Positions 1 through 9,606 of a stretch of 64,000 bases of DNA are shown here, piece after piece; the first letter of the stretch is position 1; every line of letters begins with the position of its first letter. Under the pieces are notes generated by a model. It was not told where the DNA came from, did not search any database, and was given only the letters and a program-made list of their open reading frames with translations. Source of the DNA: Dorea formicigenerans (lineage in GTDB: Bacteria > Bacillota > Clostridia > Lachnospirales > Lachnospiraceae); the NCBI RefSeq assembly GCF_025150245.1, contig NZ_CP102279.1:1299423-1363422 (forward strand). Reading direction: 5' to 3'. A program made the translations under genes and the position numbers.

Positions 1-1
1 A

Positions 2-2035
2 TTGATACTGATACTTGGCGTGCTGTTGCTGATTCCGTCAGTCTTCGGTTATCTGAATACCCGGGTCAATTATGATGTGCTGACTTATCTTCCAGACAAT
101 ATCGAGACGATGAAAGGACAGGATATTCTGGTGAATGATTTTGGAACCGGAGCATTTTCTATGTTCATTGTTGATGGTATGGAAGAGAAAGATGTAGCGG
201 AACTGAAAGAGAAGATTGAGAAAGTCGATCATGTGGCAAATGTAATATGGTACGACTCTATTGCAGATATTTCCGTGCCGATGAGTATGTTGCCGGACGA
301 CATTTACGATGTATTTAATTCCGATACCGGAACGATGATGGCGATTTTCTTTGATGAGGGAACATCTTCAGATGGAACGATGGATGCAATTGCACAGATC
401 CGGAAAATTGCCGGCAAGCAATGTTTTTTAAGTGGAATGTCCGCAGTAGTTACGGACACGAAGAATCTGGCAGAAAAAGAGACTCCGGTCTATGTACTGA
501 TTGCCGTTATTTTGGCGGTCATTGTACTTGGACTGACAATGGAATCATTTTTCGTACCGTTACTTTTTATGCTGAGTATCGGAATGGCAATCATTTACAA
601 TCTGGGAAGTAACTATTTTATGGGAGAAATTTCTTATATTACGAAAGCGTTGGCAGCGGTATTGCAGCTAGGTGTTACGTTAGATTATTCCATTTTCCTG
701 ATGCACAGTTATGAAGAACAGCAGGTGAGATACGACGGAGATAAGAAGCGTGCCATGGCACATGCGATTTCCCAGACATTTTCATCTGTTATAGGAAGCT
801 CCATTACAACAATTGCCGGATTCATTGCATTATGCTTTATGTCCTTTACACTGGGACTGGATATTGGAATCGTTATGGTAAAAGGAGTTATCTTTGGAGT
901 GATTGCATGTGTGACCATTCTTCCGTCTATGATTCTTTGCTGTGACAAAATCATTGAGAAGACGAAACACAAACCATTCCTCCCGGATATTGGAAGAATT
1001 TCTGACAAGGTTACGAAACGATACCTGGTATATGTAGTATTGTTTTTGTTATTCTTATTTCCTGCAATTTATGGAAATAATCATACAGCAGTTTATTACA
1101 ACCTGGACGAGACATTACCAAAGGATCTGCCAAGTATCATTGCAAATGAAAAGTTAAAAGAAGATTACGATATGAATACAACGCACATGATTCTGGTGGA
1201 CAGTTCCGTATCTTCAACAGATGTCAATAAAATGATAAAAGAAATGGATAAGGTAGACGGTGTCAAATGGGCACTTGGGCTGGACTCTCTTGTAGGTCCG
1301 TCAGTTCCGTCTGATATGATTCCGGAGTCCGTATCCAGTATGCTGAAAAATGATAAATATCAGCTGCTTCTTGTAAACTCTGAATATAAGGTAGCATCTG
1401 ATGAAGTCAATGCCCAGATTAAGGCATTGAATAAGATTTTGCACAAATATGATAAGACCGGAATGCTGATTGGTGAAGGACCGCTGACCGCAGATCTGAT
1501 TGATATTACAGATCAGGATTTTAAGACAGTCAGTGCAGTATCCATTGGAATTATATTTGTCATTATCCTTGTGTTATTCAAATCCATTTCACTTCCGGTC
1601 ATTCTGGTAGGTGTTATTGAATTTGCAATTTTTGTAAATATGGGAATTCCTTATTACACAGGCACGAAGCTTCCGTTTGTTGCTTCTATCGTTATCGGAA
1701 CGATTCAGCTGGGATCTACGGTTGACTATGCAATCCTGATGACGACAAGATATAAGCGTGAACGAAACCATGGGGCAAATAAACATGATGCCATTACGAC
1801 AGCCCACCGTGTATCAGCACAGTCCATTATGGTCAGTGCCTTAAGCTTCTTCGCAGCGACCATCGGAGTCGGACTTTATTCCAACATTGATATGATCAGT
1901 TCGCTGTGTATCCTGATGGCAAGGGGAGCGCTGATAAGTATGGTAGTTGTAATCTTCGTACTGCCATCCATGTTTATGGTATTTGACAAAGTAATCGTAA
2001 AAACAAGTAAAGGTTTTCTGCCGAAAGAGGCATAA
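2..2035 (+). CDS. MMPL/RND-superfamily exporter (5' end cut by window edge)
   Basis: Inner-membrane protein of the MMPL/RND superfamily, expected to use the ion gradient to export lipids, drugs or envelope molecules. The open frame runs in from the window edge, so the first residues of TM1 are missing. Two similar halves are visible, each with one TM helix, a soluble extracellular domain (about residues 18-155 and 360-500) and a five-TM bundle. The bundles contain matching polar motifs, LGVTLDYSIFLMHSYEEQ in the first and LGSTVDYAILMTTRYKRE in the second, as in duplicated RND folds. The stop is 20 nt before the next gene, which has a strong Shine-Dalgarno site, so the two are probably one operon. 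The substrate is unknown. Confidence 0.88.
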   Translation: MILILGVLLLIPSVFGYLNTRVNYDVLTYLPDNIETMKGQDILVNDFGTGAFSMFIVDGMEEKDVAELKEKIEKVDHVANVIWYDSIADISVPMSMLPDDIYDVFNSDTGTMMAIFFDEGTSSDGTMDAIAQIRKIAGKQCFLSGMSAVVTDTKNLAEKETPVYVLIAVILAVIVLGLTMESFFVPLLFMLSIGMAIIYNLGSNYFMGEISYITKALAAVLQLGVTLDYSIFLMHSYEEQQVRYDGDKKRAMAHAISQTFSSVIGSSITTIAGFIALCFMSFTLGLDIGIVMVKGVIFGVIACVTILPSMILCCDKIIEKTKHKPFLPDIGRISDKVTKRYLVYVVLFLLFLFPAIYGNNHTAVYYNLDETLPKDLPSIIANEKLKEDYDMNTTHMILVDSSVSSTDVNKMIKEMDKVDGVKWALGLDSLVGPSVPSDMIPESVSSMLKNDKYQLLLVNSEYKVASDEVNAQIKALNKILHKYDKTGMLIGEGPLTADLIDITDQDFKTVSAVSIGIIFVIILVLFKSISLPVILVGVIEFAIFVNMGIPYYTGTKLPFVASIVIGTIQLGSTVDYAILMTTRYKRERNHGANKHDAITTAHRVSAQSIMVSALSFFAATIGVGLYSNIDMISSLCILMARGALISMVVVIFVLPSMFMVFDKVIVKTSKGFLPKEA

Positions 2036-2055
2036 GATTTACAGGAGGGATCACT

Positions 2056-4257
2056 ATGAACGGAAATAAAAAAATCGCAAAAAAAATTGTAGCAGGATCT
2101 ATGGCTGTCATGATGGCTGCCGGACTTGCCGGAACATATGAATATCACAGTAATGCTATGCAGGTACAGGCAGCAGAGCAAAAGGACAAAGACACTCAGG
2201 AATTAAAAGAGACTGCGGAAAATGTATTGGCAGACCACGCAACAGATTCTGAGGATACAGGATTTTCAAAAGAGGAATCTGTGTATGTAAAAGCAGATGC
2301 AAGTGGAAATGTAAAGAAAACGACGGTATCTGAATGGCTGAAAAATCCGGAAAAAGGAACTATTTCTGACACATCTGAATTGAAAGATATTAAAAATGTA
2401 AAAGGTGACGAAACATTTGAGACAGGAAGCAACAACAACGTAAGCTGGAAGTCTGAAGGAAATGACATTTACTATCAGGGAACAATAGATAAAGAGCTCC
2501 CGGTAGATGTGAAAGTATCCTACAAACTGGACGGAAAGAGCATTTCCCCGAAAGATCTGAAAGGTAAAAGCGGAAAGGTTGAGATTCAGTTTAGCTATGA
2601 CAACAAATCAAAACAGACTGTCAATGTAAATGGTGAAGATGTAGAAATGTACACACCATTTACCATGGTCAGTGCAATGATGCTTTCCTCTGATGAGTAC
2701 AGCAATGTGTCTGTTGAAAATGGAAAACTTATTTCTGACGGAGATAAAAATATTGTAGTCGGAGTTGCATTCCCGGGACTTGCAAATGATTTGAATCTGA
2801 AAGATCTGGATCTGGACATTGATATTCCGGAGACAGTAACAATTACAGCAGATGTCAAAGATGCAACAGTCGGAACAAGTATTACAATGGCTTCCGCAGA
2901 GTTGATGAATGAATTCGGACCGGACGACATCGACAGCTTTGATGACTTGCAGGATTCTATCGATGACCTGGAAGATGCAACAAATCAGTTGGTAGATGGA
3001 TCAAAGGAAGCAGCAGATGGATCAAAAGAGCTGGCAGACGGAGCTGGAACATTGAATGACGGAGCCGGAACACTGGCAAGTGGAGCCGGAACACTGGCGG
3101 ACGGTGTGAATACACTGAATGAAAAGAGTGGAACACTGGTCAGCGGAGTGAACACACTGGCGAGCGGAGTGCAGGCTTATACTGGTGGAGTAGAAGAATT
3201 ATATGCCGGAAGTAATGACCTGGTTTCAGGAGCACAGACATTGGCAAGTGGAGCGGCTGCAGTAAATGAAGGTGTGAAAGCGGCAAAGAGTGGAGCAGAT
3301 GCGCTGGCAGCAGGAGCAGAGTCAGAAAAAAAAGGATTTATAACGGCAAAAAATAATTTACAAACAGCTAATGAACTTATCGGAACGATTAGCGCACAGA
3401 AAATTCTTGATAGTGTGAGTGTAGATACATCGAAAGTAACTGCGAGCGTAACAAAACCGAAGGAAGAAAGTATAGCAGCTATTGCAGCAAGTACCGGATT
3501 ATCAGAGGACGATCAAAAGAAAGTAATTAAGGCAATAAATACAGCATTAGACAGCTGTGAAGTTACAACAGACACAAGTAGCATATCGAAATCATTAAAT
3601 AATACGGATATATTGACTAATATGGGCTATGCTCAAGCATATATAAACGGAGTTGGTACATCTCTTACAACTAAATCAGAAAATCCAAAAGCACCTAGTC
3701 TGTATGACGGAATTGATTCTATCGAATCGGGAGCATCTGAATTAGCAGGAAAATTAAGTGTTGGTGATGGAAAGACAGAAACGATTGGCTTAGGAGCAGC
3801 AGGATTAGCTTCTGGAAGTGCATCACTTCTTGAGGGAACTCAAAAACTTCAGGCAGGAGTATCGCAGCTCCATGAGAACAGTGCACCTCTTATGGCTGGT
3901 GTAACATCCTTAAAGGATGGCGGTGCCCAGCTTGCAAGCGGTGTCAGCCAGTTAGCAAGTGGTGCTAATCAGGTTGCAGACGGAGCCGGAACATTATCTA
4001 ACGGAACTCAGACATTATTAGATGGAGCGAACACCTTAGCGGATGGAAACCAGACTCTGGCAGATGGAATGCAGGAGTATAAAGAAGAAGCAATCGATAA
4101 GCTGACAGATCTTTTTAATGGTGATATCAGCAGTGTGACAGACCGAATTGATGCAATGTCTAATCTTGCAAAAGAGTATAATTCATTTGCAGGAATCAGT
4201 GATGGAGTATCCGGAACAACAAAATTCATCATCGAGACAGAAGGTGTCGATGACTAA
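2056..4257 (+). CDS. Secreted/membrane-anchored XXXLXXG heptad-repeat protein (YhgE/Pip-like repeats)
   Basis: A 733-residue protein preceded by aggaggg with good spacing. The N-terminus (about residues 1-40: lysines, then a hydrophobic Ala/Met-rich core ending near AQA/QAAE) looks like a signal peptide. Residues about 60-285 form a soluble domain. Residues about 310-420 and 580-690 are tandem 7-residue units of the type LADGAGT/LASGVSQ, predicted to make a long helical stalk. Such repeats occur in YhgE/Pip-type envelope proteins, usually fused to ABC-2-like membrane domains; here there is no TM bundle and the partner is the adjacent MMPL exporter. Residues about 420-570 interrupt the repeats and look less like them in codon use (more TTA, ATA, AGC). 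It probably serves as an extracellular or periplasm-like accessory to the exporter; this is inferred from neighbourhood only. Confidence 0.75.
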   Translation: MNGNKKIAKKIVAGSMAVMMAAGLAGTYEYHSNAMQVQAAEQKDKDTQELKETAENVLADHATDSEDTGFSKEESVYVKADASGNVKKTTVSEWLKNPEKGTISDTSELKDIKNVKGDETFETGSNNNVSWKSEGNDIYYQGTIDKELPVDVKVSYKLDGKSISPKDLKGKSGKVEIQFSYDNKSKQTVNVNGEDVEMYTPFTMVSAMMLSSDEYSNVSVENGKLISDGDKNIVVGVAFPGLANDLNLKDLDLDIDIPETVTITADVKDATVGTSITMASAELMNEFGPDDIDSFDDLQDSIDDLEDATNQLVDGSKEAADGSKELADGAGTLNDGAGTLASGAGTLADGVNTLNEKSGTLVSGVNTLASGVQAYTGGVEELYAGSNDLVSGAQTLASGAAAVNEGVKAAKSGADALAAGAESEKKGFITAKNNLQTANELIGTISAQKILDSVSVDTSKVTASVTKPKEESIAAIAASTGLSEDDQKKVIKAINTALDSCEVTTDTSSISKSLNNTDILTNMGYAQAYINGVGTSLTTKSENPKAPSLYDGIDSIESGASELAGKLSVGDGKTETIGLGAAGLASGSASLLEGTQKLQAGVSQLHENSAPLMAGVTSLKDGGAQLASGVSQLASGANQVADGAGTLSNGTQTLLDGANTLADGNQTLADGMQEYKEEAIDKLTDLFNGDISSVTDRIDAMSNLAKEYNSFAGISDGVSGTTKFIIETEGVDD

Positions 4258-4401
4258 TATCAGCTGGGAGATGACTCCCACCTATAGGTGGTGAGAAACA
4301 AGCTGGTATCAGTGGCGGGAGTCAATCCCCAAGCTGATATAGCCTCCGGCAGGATTGCAGAGGTGCGCAGTAGAAGTAAGTCATGCAATTGCATTCTTGA
4401 A
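4257..4401. repeat. Structured dispersed repeat, family A, copy 1 (shortened)
   Basis: Nearly the same sequence as 34548-34778. It starts with ATATCAGCTGGG and contains a perfect palindrome at 4278-4291 (CCACCTATAGGTGG), GACTCC/GGGAGTC arms and a closing AGCTGATAT arm at 4332-4340. Compared with copy 2 it lacks two hairpin modules. One of the missing segments lies between two GCAT tetranucleotides in copy 2, as expected from a short-homology deletion. The repeat begins on the last base of the stop codon of the preceding gene. Confidence 0.8.
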
Positions 4402-4441
4402 TTTTCCTTATAAATTGAGTAAAGAGAAATAATCAATCACA

Positions 4442-4473
4442 GGGCGGGAGTGAAAAGACTTCCGTCCTTTTCA
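4442..4473 (+). terminator. Intrinsic terminator downstream of repeat A copy 1
   Basis: A ten-base-pair stem (GGGCGGGAGT with ACTTCCGTCC, two G-U pairs) with a short AAAAG-type loop, followed by TTTTC. It probably ends the MMPL/heptad-repeat operon transcript. Confidence 0.7.
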
Positions 4474-4787
4474 ATCTTATTTCTTAAGGAAAAGATAAGA
4501 AAATATTTCTTGAGTTCATATCACGACTATGCTATTCTATCTACACGCAGACGATGGTTCTAATTATCTGCAAAGTATCTATATTGATTTCATTCATTTT
4601 CGGAGCTAGAAGAATCGGCAGCAATTCCTAAAGTGATGATAAGCAGACAGATAAATTAAGTTTGAAAAAATGAAGTGAAATTTTCTTCATATACTGGAAT
4701 ATACTGAAAGTATATGTTAATCTATAAGTAGAAATCATAGCATTTTCTTTCAGACAGACATTTATCTGCAAAAAGAAAGGAGAAGCT
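4474..4787. other. AT-rich intergenic stretch, no gene seen
   Basis: No credible ORF on either strand. The only structure noticed is a small perfect palindrome at 4699-4715 (ATATACT-gaa-AGTATAT). This could be an operator for the following nuclease-like gene or chance in AT-rich DNA. No clear -35/-10 pair was found. Confidence 0.4.
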
Positions 4788-5621
4788 ATGGCAGCAAAAG
4801 AGAAGAGAAAACTGAAAGACCTGAACCTGTTGGATAAGTTCCTGTTTGATGAAGCGATGGAAGATGAGGAAAATATGAAGACGCTTCTGGATATCATTCT
4901 GGGACAGGATACGCATCTGAAGCAACCGCCACAGACGGAGAAGGAGTGCAGAAGTTCTTTAGAAAAACGTCAGATAAGACTAGATGTTTACACTGTCGAT
5001 GAAGACGATGTGGTGTATGATACAGAACCACAAAAGACAAACACGAAAAATCTTCCAAAACGAAGCCGGTTATATCAGGGAATGATAGACAGCCGTTTGT
5101 TACCGCCGGGGTGCATTGATTTTAATTTGCTAAATCCTGTGGTAATTATAATGATTATGCCATTTGACTTATTTGGATATGAGTTATATCGCTATACATT
5201 CAAAATGCAATGTGAGGAAGTTCCGGAACTGGAACTGGGAGACGATGCAACGAGAATCTTCCTGAATAGCCATGGAAAACACCCGGAGTTAGTCAGCCAG
5301 GAATTGATTGAACTTCTGGAATACATGGAGAAATCCACAGATGTGGTTGTGGAGGAATGTGAAAGTAAACGGATCCATCAGATGCATGAACGAATCAACA
5401 GGCTAAAGTCGAGCAAAGAAATGGAGATAAAGTTTATGCAGAAGTGGGAAGAAAAAGAAATGGAAAGACAGGAAGCATATGCAGAAGGCGAACGTGCTGG
5501 AGAGGCACGAATTAACAAACTGATCATGTATTTGATTGAGCAGGGGCGCAATGAAGACTTGGCAAAAGCAGCAGCGAATTCCGAGTATCAGGCGAAGCTT
5601 TTAAAAGAACTGGGGTTGTAG
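4788..5621 (+). CDS. Rpn-family PD-(D/E)XK nuclease / putative transposase
   Basis: A 277-residue protein of the Rpn (recombination-promoting nuclease) / PDDEXK putative-transposase group, abundant as dispersed paralogues in Lachnospiraceae. Visible landmarks are the N-terminal KDLNLLDKFLFDEAMED motif, a nuclease core RLDVYTVDEDDVVYDTEPQ at about residues 64-82 (usual form DVYxxDxxGxxYDIExQ), KRSRLYQGMIDSRLL, then a MPFDLFG motif. The last third is charged and coiled-coil-like (EKEMERQEAYAEGERAGEARINK). The Asp-Glu pair is kept but the usual IEMQ reads TEPQ, so activity is uncertain. It starts at an ATG after aaaggag. No terminal inverted repeats or target duplications were seen, so I call it a gene rather than an intact mobile element. 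Confidence 0.82.
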   Translation: MAAKEKRKLKDLNLLDKFLFDEAMEDEENMKTLLDIILGQDTHLKQPPQTEKECRSSLEKRQIRLDVYTVDEDDVVYDTEPQKTNTKNLPKRSRLYQGMIDSRLLPPGCIDFNLLNPVVIIMIMPFDLFGYELYRYTFKMQCEEVPELELGDDATRIFLNSHGKHPELVSQELIELLEYMEKSTDVVVEECESKRIHQMHERINRLKSSKEMEIKFMQKWEEKEMERQEAYAEGERAGEARINKLIMYLIEQGRNEDLAKAAANSEYQAKLLKELGL

Positions 5622-5691
5622 ATGACATGTTCAATGTATATACTAGTAGTTTTCAGTAGTTTTCAGAAGCAAAATCTGCATTGTTTAATAG

Positions 5692-5720
5692 TTGGCATAT
5701 CCGGAAAAATAAGATATAAT
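5692..5720 (+). promoter_or_regulatory. Sigma-A-type promoter for the methyltransferase operon
   Basis: TTGGCA (5692-5697), 17-bp spacer, TATAAT (5715-5720). It lies 66 bp upstream of the methyltransferase ATG and probably drives 5786-7439. A direct repeat of tagttttcag lies just upstream (5647-5666). Confidence 0.75.
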
Positions 5721-5785
5721 GGACGATGGTAACGGATGCGCTACCTGGAATATGATACGAAAGTATAGAAGGAGTCTTTCTGAAT

Positions 5786-6553
5786 ATGGAAGCTTATACG
5801 AGTTTTGCGAGGGTATATGATACCTTCATGGATAATGTGCCGTATAAAGAGTGGGCGGATTATCTGGGGAAAATATTAAAGGAATATGGAATTGATGACG
5901 GGCTTGTTCTGGATCTTGGCTGTGGAACTGGAAGCATGACAGAAATGCTGGCTTCATCCGGTTATGATATGATCGGTGTGGATAATGCAGAAGAGATGCT
6001 GGAGATTGCCATGGAGAAGAAGGTCGAGAGTGGACATGATATTTTGTATCTTCTTCAGGATATGCGGGAATTTGAATTATACGGAACGGTCAGAGCAGTT
6101 ATAAGTGCCTGCGATTCTGTGAACTATATTACGGACGATGAGGACCTGACGGAAGTTTTTCGGTTGGTGAATAATTATCTGGATCCGGAAGGGCTGTTTG
6201 TATTTGATTTTAATACGGAGTATAAGTATCGGGAGATACTTGGAGAACAGACAATTGCAGAAGACCGTGAGGAATGCAGCTTTATCTGGGATAATTATTA
6301 CGATGAAGACGAACGGATCAATGAATATGAACTGACTCTTTTTGTGCGGGACGAAGAACAACCACAGCTTTATCGTAAGTATCAGGAAGAACATTTTCAG
6401 AGAGCATATACGCTGGAGCAGATCAGACATATGCTTACTGAGGCAGGACTTGAATATGTAACTGCCTACGATGACTATACAAAAGAAAGTCCACATGACC
6501 GGAGTGAGAGAATCTGTGTAGTGGCAAGAGAACATGGGAAAGGATTGGCATAA
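5786..6553 (+). CDS. Class I SAM-dependent methyltransferase
   Basis: A 255-residue Rossmann-fold methyltransferase. Motif I is VLDLGCGTGSMTEML (about residues 41-55), followed by the acidic ribose-binding strand MIGVDNAEEML and the motif AVISACDSVNYITDD around residues 108-122. The C-terminal half is mostly beta strands, as in small cytosolic YqeM/YjhP-like enzymes. Substrate cannot be told from sequence. An aaggag site lies 12 bp before the ATG. The stop is 7 bp before the hslO start chosen here, so the two genes are co-transcribed. Confidence 0.85.
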   Translation: MEAYTSFARVYDTFMDNVPYKEWADYLGKILKEYGIDDGLVLDLGCGTGSMTEMLASSGYDMIGVDNAEEMLEIAMEKKVESGHDILYLLQDMREFELYGTVRAVISACDSVNYITDDEDLTEVFRLVNNYLDPEGLFVFDFNTEYKYREILGEQTIAEDREECSFIWDNYYDEDERINEYELTLFVRDEEQPQLYRKYQEEHFQRAYTLEQIRHMLTEAGLEYVTAYDDYTKESPHDRSERICVVAREHGKGLA

Positions 6554-6560
6554 GACAATT

Positions 6561-7439
6561 ATGGAAGATTATATTGTAAGAGCGACAGCGGCAGGAGGAC
6601 AGATGCGTGCATTTGCTGCGACAACGAAAAACCTTGTAGAGTCTGCAAGAGTGCATCATAATACAAGCCCGGTTGCGACTGCGGCACTTGGAAGGACACT
6701 GACAGCAGGGGCAATCATGGGAAGTATGATGAAAAATGATACAGATATGCTGACACTTCAGATTCGTGGAGACGGACCAATCGAGGGCATCACTGTAACT
6801 GCAGACAGCCATGCAAATGTAAAAGGATATGTTGGAAATCCGGACGTGATGCTTCCACCAAAGAATGGCAAGCTGGACGTCGGAGGAGCAGTTGGTATCG
6901 GTCTTTTACAGGTGATTAAAGATATGGGACTGAAAGAGCCTTATGTGGGACAGACAATTCTTGTAAGCAGTGAGATCGCAGAAGATCTGACTTATTATTT
7001 TGCAAGTTCCGAGCAGGTACCTTCCTCAGTGGGACTTGGTGTTCTGATGAATAAAGATAATACTGTACGCTGTGCAGGTGGATTTATTATTCAGTTGATG
7101 CCATTTGCAACAGAAGAGACTATCAGCCAGTTGGAGGAGAATCTGAAGGATGTGACTTCTGTTACAGATTTTCTGGACAAGGGCTATACACCGGAGCAGA
7201 TGTTAGAGAAACTGATCGGACATTTGGATCTTGAAATCACAGATACTATTCCAACACAGTTTTACTGTAATTGTTCTAAAGAACGCGTAGAGCAGGCAGT
7301 TGCAAGTATCGGAAAGAAAGACATTCAGGAAATGATCGATGAAGGAAAAGACATCGAAGTAAAATGTCATTTTTGCAATACGGCATATAACTATACAGTC
7401 GAAGACTTGAAGAACATTCTGAAAAGAAGTAAGAAATAA
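6561..7439 (+). CDS. hslO: Hsp33 redox-regulated chaperone
   Basis: Cytosolic holdase chaperone activated by oxidation. The four zinc-binding cysteines are visible at about residues 236, 238, 269 and 272 (FYCNCSKE and KCHFCNTAY, the CxC...CxxC pattern of Hsp33). In the reduced protein zinc holds the linker folded; disulfides form on oxidative stress. The start at 6561 is chosen because MEDYIVRATAAGGQMRAFA aligns with the conserved N-terminus of the family. An in-frame ATG at 6534 would add nine residues and overlap the methyltransferase by 20 nt. At 292 residues the length is normal. Confidence 0.95.
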   Translation: MEDYIVRATAAGGQMRAFAATTKNLVESARVHHNTSPVATAALGRTLTAGAIMGSMMKNDTDMLTLQIRGDGPIEGITVTADSHANVKGYVGNPDVMLPPKNGKLDVGGAVGIGLLQVIKDMGLKEPYVGQTILVSSEIAEDLTYYFASSEQVPSSVGLGVLMNKDNTVRCAGGFIIQLMPFATEETISQLEENLKDVTSVTDFLDKGYTPEQMLEKLIGHLDLEITDTIPTQFYCNCSKERVEQAVASIGKKDIQEMIDEGKDIEVKCHFCNTAYNYTVEDLKNILKRSKK

Positions 7440-7476
7440 TCAGGTGAATAGACCGGATAATAGAATAGTAGAGAGA

Positions 7477-7506
7477 GAATTGCGGTCAAATTTATGACCG
7501 CAATTC
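7477..7506 (+). terminator. Perfect 12-bp hairpin between hslO and nadE
   Basis: GAATTGCGGTCA pairs exactly with TGACCGCAATTC around a six-base loop. Only a weak, mixed T-run follows (attataag), so it may be a leaky terminator or a stabilising hairpin in a read-through transcript to nadE. Confidence 0.5.
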
Positions 7507-7546
7507 ATTATAAGATATTAGATGTAAATTTGTATGGAGGAAGATT

Positions 7547-9466
7547 ATGAGACATGGTTTTATAAAAGTCGCGGCAGCAACACCGGATATCCGGGTAGCG
7601 GATGTGGATTACAATAAAGGGCAGATTATAAAGCAGATGGATGAGGCAGCAGAAGCAGGTGCCAAGATTATTGTATTTCCGGAGCTTTGTATTACAGGAT
7701 ATACATGCAGTGATCTTTTCCTTCAGGATATTTTATTAAATAGTGCGAAAAAAGCACTTGTAGAAATTGCAGAACATACAAAAAATCTGGATGCGCTTGT
7801 GTTTGTGGGAGTCCCTATTGCAGTTGGCGGGGAACTTTATAATGTAGCAGCAGCTTTGAACCATGGAAATATATTAGGTTTCACAACGAAGAGCTTTCTG
7901 CCCAATTATGGGGAATTCTATGAGATGCGCCAGTTCCGTCCGGGACCGAAAAAAGCAGAGAAAATTCTGTTTGGCGGAAAAGAGATTCCATTTGGACCGC
8001 AGCTTTTATTTGTGGAAAATCAGATGGCTAATCTGATCGTGTCAGCAGAAATCTGTGAGGACGTGTGGTCACCGGTTCCACCGAGCATTGAGGCGGCAAG
8101 AGAGGGAGCGACTGTGATCGTCAACTGTTCGGCCAGTGATGAGACGATTGGAAAGGCTTCTTACCGGGAGGCATTAATTTCCGGGCAGTCTGCAAGGCTG
8201 ATCAGCGGGTATATCTATGCCAACGCAGGAGAAGGTGAATCGACTACAGATCTTGTATTTGGCGGACATAATCTGATCGCGGAAAATGGAACGATTTTGG
8301 CAGAGGCGAAGAGATTTTCGAACGGGATTATTTATACAGAATTTGATGTACAGAAAATTGCGAATGAACGCAGAAAAAATACGACATTTACAGAGACACA
8401 GGAACATGTACTTCCGAGGATTCCGTTTGGATTAGAACAGACAGAAACTATTCTTACAAGAACATTTCCGTCCAGACCATTCGTTCCTCGTGATGATCAG
8501 GAGAGGGCAAAGCGCTGTGAGGAGATTTTAACAATTCAGGCGATGGGACTGAAAAAGCGGCTTGCACATACTCATGCAAAAAGTGCAGTAGTTGGAATAT
8601 CCGGAGGTCTGGATTCTACATTGGCACTGCTTGTGACAGCCAAGGCATTTGATGCACTGGGACTTGAGCGCAGCGGTATTACGGCAGTGACCATGCCGTG
8701 TTTTGGAACGACAGACAGAACGTATCAGAATGCATGTAAAATGTCTCTGAAAGTCGGAGCAACTCTCAGAGAAGTCAGAATCGGTGATGCAGTTATGCAG
8801 CATTTTAAAGATATTGGACATGACCCACAAGACCACAGCGTAACTTATGAGAATTCACAGGCAAGGGAACGGACACAGGTGCTTATGGACATTGCTAATC
8901 AAACGGGAGGACTTGTAATCGGAACGGGAGATATGTCGGAGCTGGCACTTGGCTGGGCAACCTACAATGGAGATCATATGTCTATGTACGGAGTAAATGC
9001 TTCCGTGCCAAAGACGCTGGTCAGACATCTGGTTCATTATTATGCAGACACTTGTGAAGATTCATCGTTGAAAGAAGTGCTTTATGATGTGCTTGATACG
9101 CCGGTAAGCCCGGAACTTCTGCCGCCAAAAGACGGTGAAATCGCGCAGAAGACAGAAGATCTTGTAGGACCATATGAACTTCATGACTTTTTCCTGTATT
9201 ATTTCCTGAGAATGGGATATGAGCCAGGAAAGATTTACCGGATCGCGAAGCTTTCCTTTGCCGGGGAGTATGACGACGAGACAATTTATAAATGGCTTCG
9301 TACGTTTTGCTGGAGATTCTTTTCACAGCAGTTTAAGAGATCCTGTCTGCCGGATGGTCCGAAGGTCGGAACGGTTGCATTGTCTCCGAGAGGCGACTGG
9401 AGAATGCCAAGTGATGCGTGTGTAGCATTGTGGATACAGAATCTTGAAAAAGAGGCGGGAAAATAA
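7547..9466 (+). CDS. nadE: Glutamine-hydrolysing NAD+ synthase
   Basis: Catalyses the last step of NAD+ synthesis (deamido-NAD + Gln + ATP). The N-terminal nitrilase-type glutaminase domain has the catalytic triad Glu46 (VFPELCITGY), Lys115 (TTKSFLPNYGEFYE) and Cys170 (SAEICEDVW). The C-terminal synthetase has the PP-loop SGGLDS at about residues 352-357. At 639 residues it is the normal two-domain length of the actinobacterial/clostridial type, so ammonia can be channelled internally. A ggagga site precedes the ATG. It is followed by a strong terminator. Confidence 0.96.
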   Translation: MRHGFIKVAAATPDIRVADVDYNKGQIIKQMDEAAEAGAKIIVFPELCITGYTCSDLFLQDILLNSAKKALVEIAEHTKNLDALVFVGVPIAVGGELYNVAAALNHGNILGFTTKSFLPNYGEFYEMRQFRPGPKKAEKILFGGKEIPFGPQLLFVENQMANLIVSAEICEDVWSPVPPSIEAAREGATVIVNCSASDETIGKASYREALISGQSARLISGYIYANAGEGESTTDLVFGGHNLIAENGTILAEAKRFSNGIIYTEFDVQKIANERRKNTTFTETQEHVLPRIPFGLEQTETILTRTFPSRPFVPRDDQERAKRCEEILTIQAMGLKKRLAHTHAKSAVVGISGGLDSTLALLVTAKAFDALGLERSGITAVTMPCFGTTDRTYQNACKMSLKVGATLREVRIGDAVMQHFKDIGHDPQDHSVTYENSQARERTQVLMDIANQTGGLVIGTGDMSELALGWATYNGDHMSMYGVNASVPKTLVRHLVHYYADTCEDSSLKEVLYDVLDTPVSPELLPPKDGEIAQKTEDLVGPYELHDFFLYYFLRMGYEPGKIYRIAKLSFAGEYDDETIYKWLRTFCWRFFSQQFKRSCLPDGPKVGTVALSPRGDWRMPSDACVALWIQNLEKEAGK

Positions 9467-9490
9467 CGTCTATAAAGGTAATAAGAGATT

Positions 9491-9541
9491 AAAAAAAGGA
9501 ACATTGCCGAATTATAAAGATTACGGGAATGTTCCTTTTTT
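9491..9541 (+). terminator. Intrinsic terminator of nadE
   Basis: AAAAAGGAACATTgCCG pairs with CGGGAATGTTCC, followed by a run of six T. A-rich on the left arm, T-rich on the right, it can act on both strands between the convergent nadE and S1-domain genes. Confidence 0.85.
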
Positions 9542-9558
9542 GTTGCCAAGCATACGAC

Positions 9559-9584
9559 AAAAAGGTCCGGTGGACCTTTTTTAG
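9559..9584 (-). terminator. Terminator of the S1-domain gene
   Basis: AAAAGGTCC pairs with GGACCTTTT around a three-base loop. On the minus strand it lies 23 bp after the stop codon of the S1-domain gene and ends in five T. The plus strand also shows a T-run, so it is probably bidirectional. Confidence 0.75.
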
Positions 9585-9606
9585 TTTTACAAGTAAATGA
9601 AAAGTT

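Noticed and set aside
4788-5621. Intact insertion sequence around the Rpn-type gene
   Set aside because: No terminal inverted repeats or target-site duplications were seen on either side.
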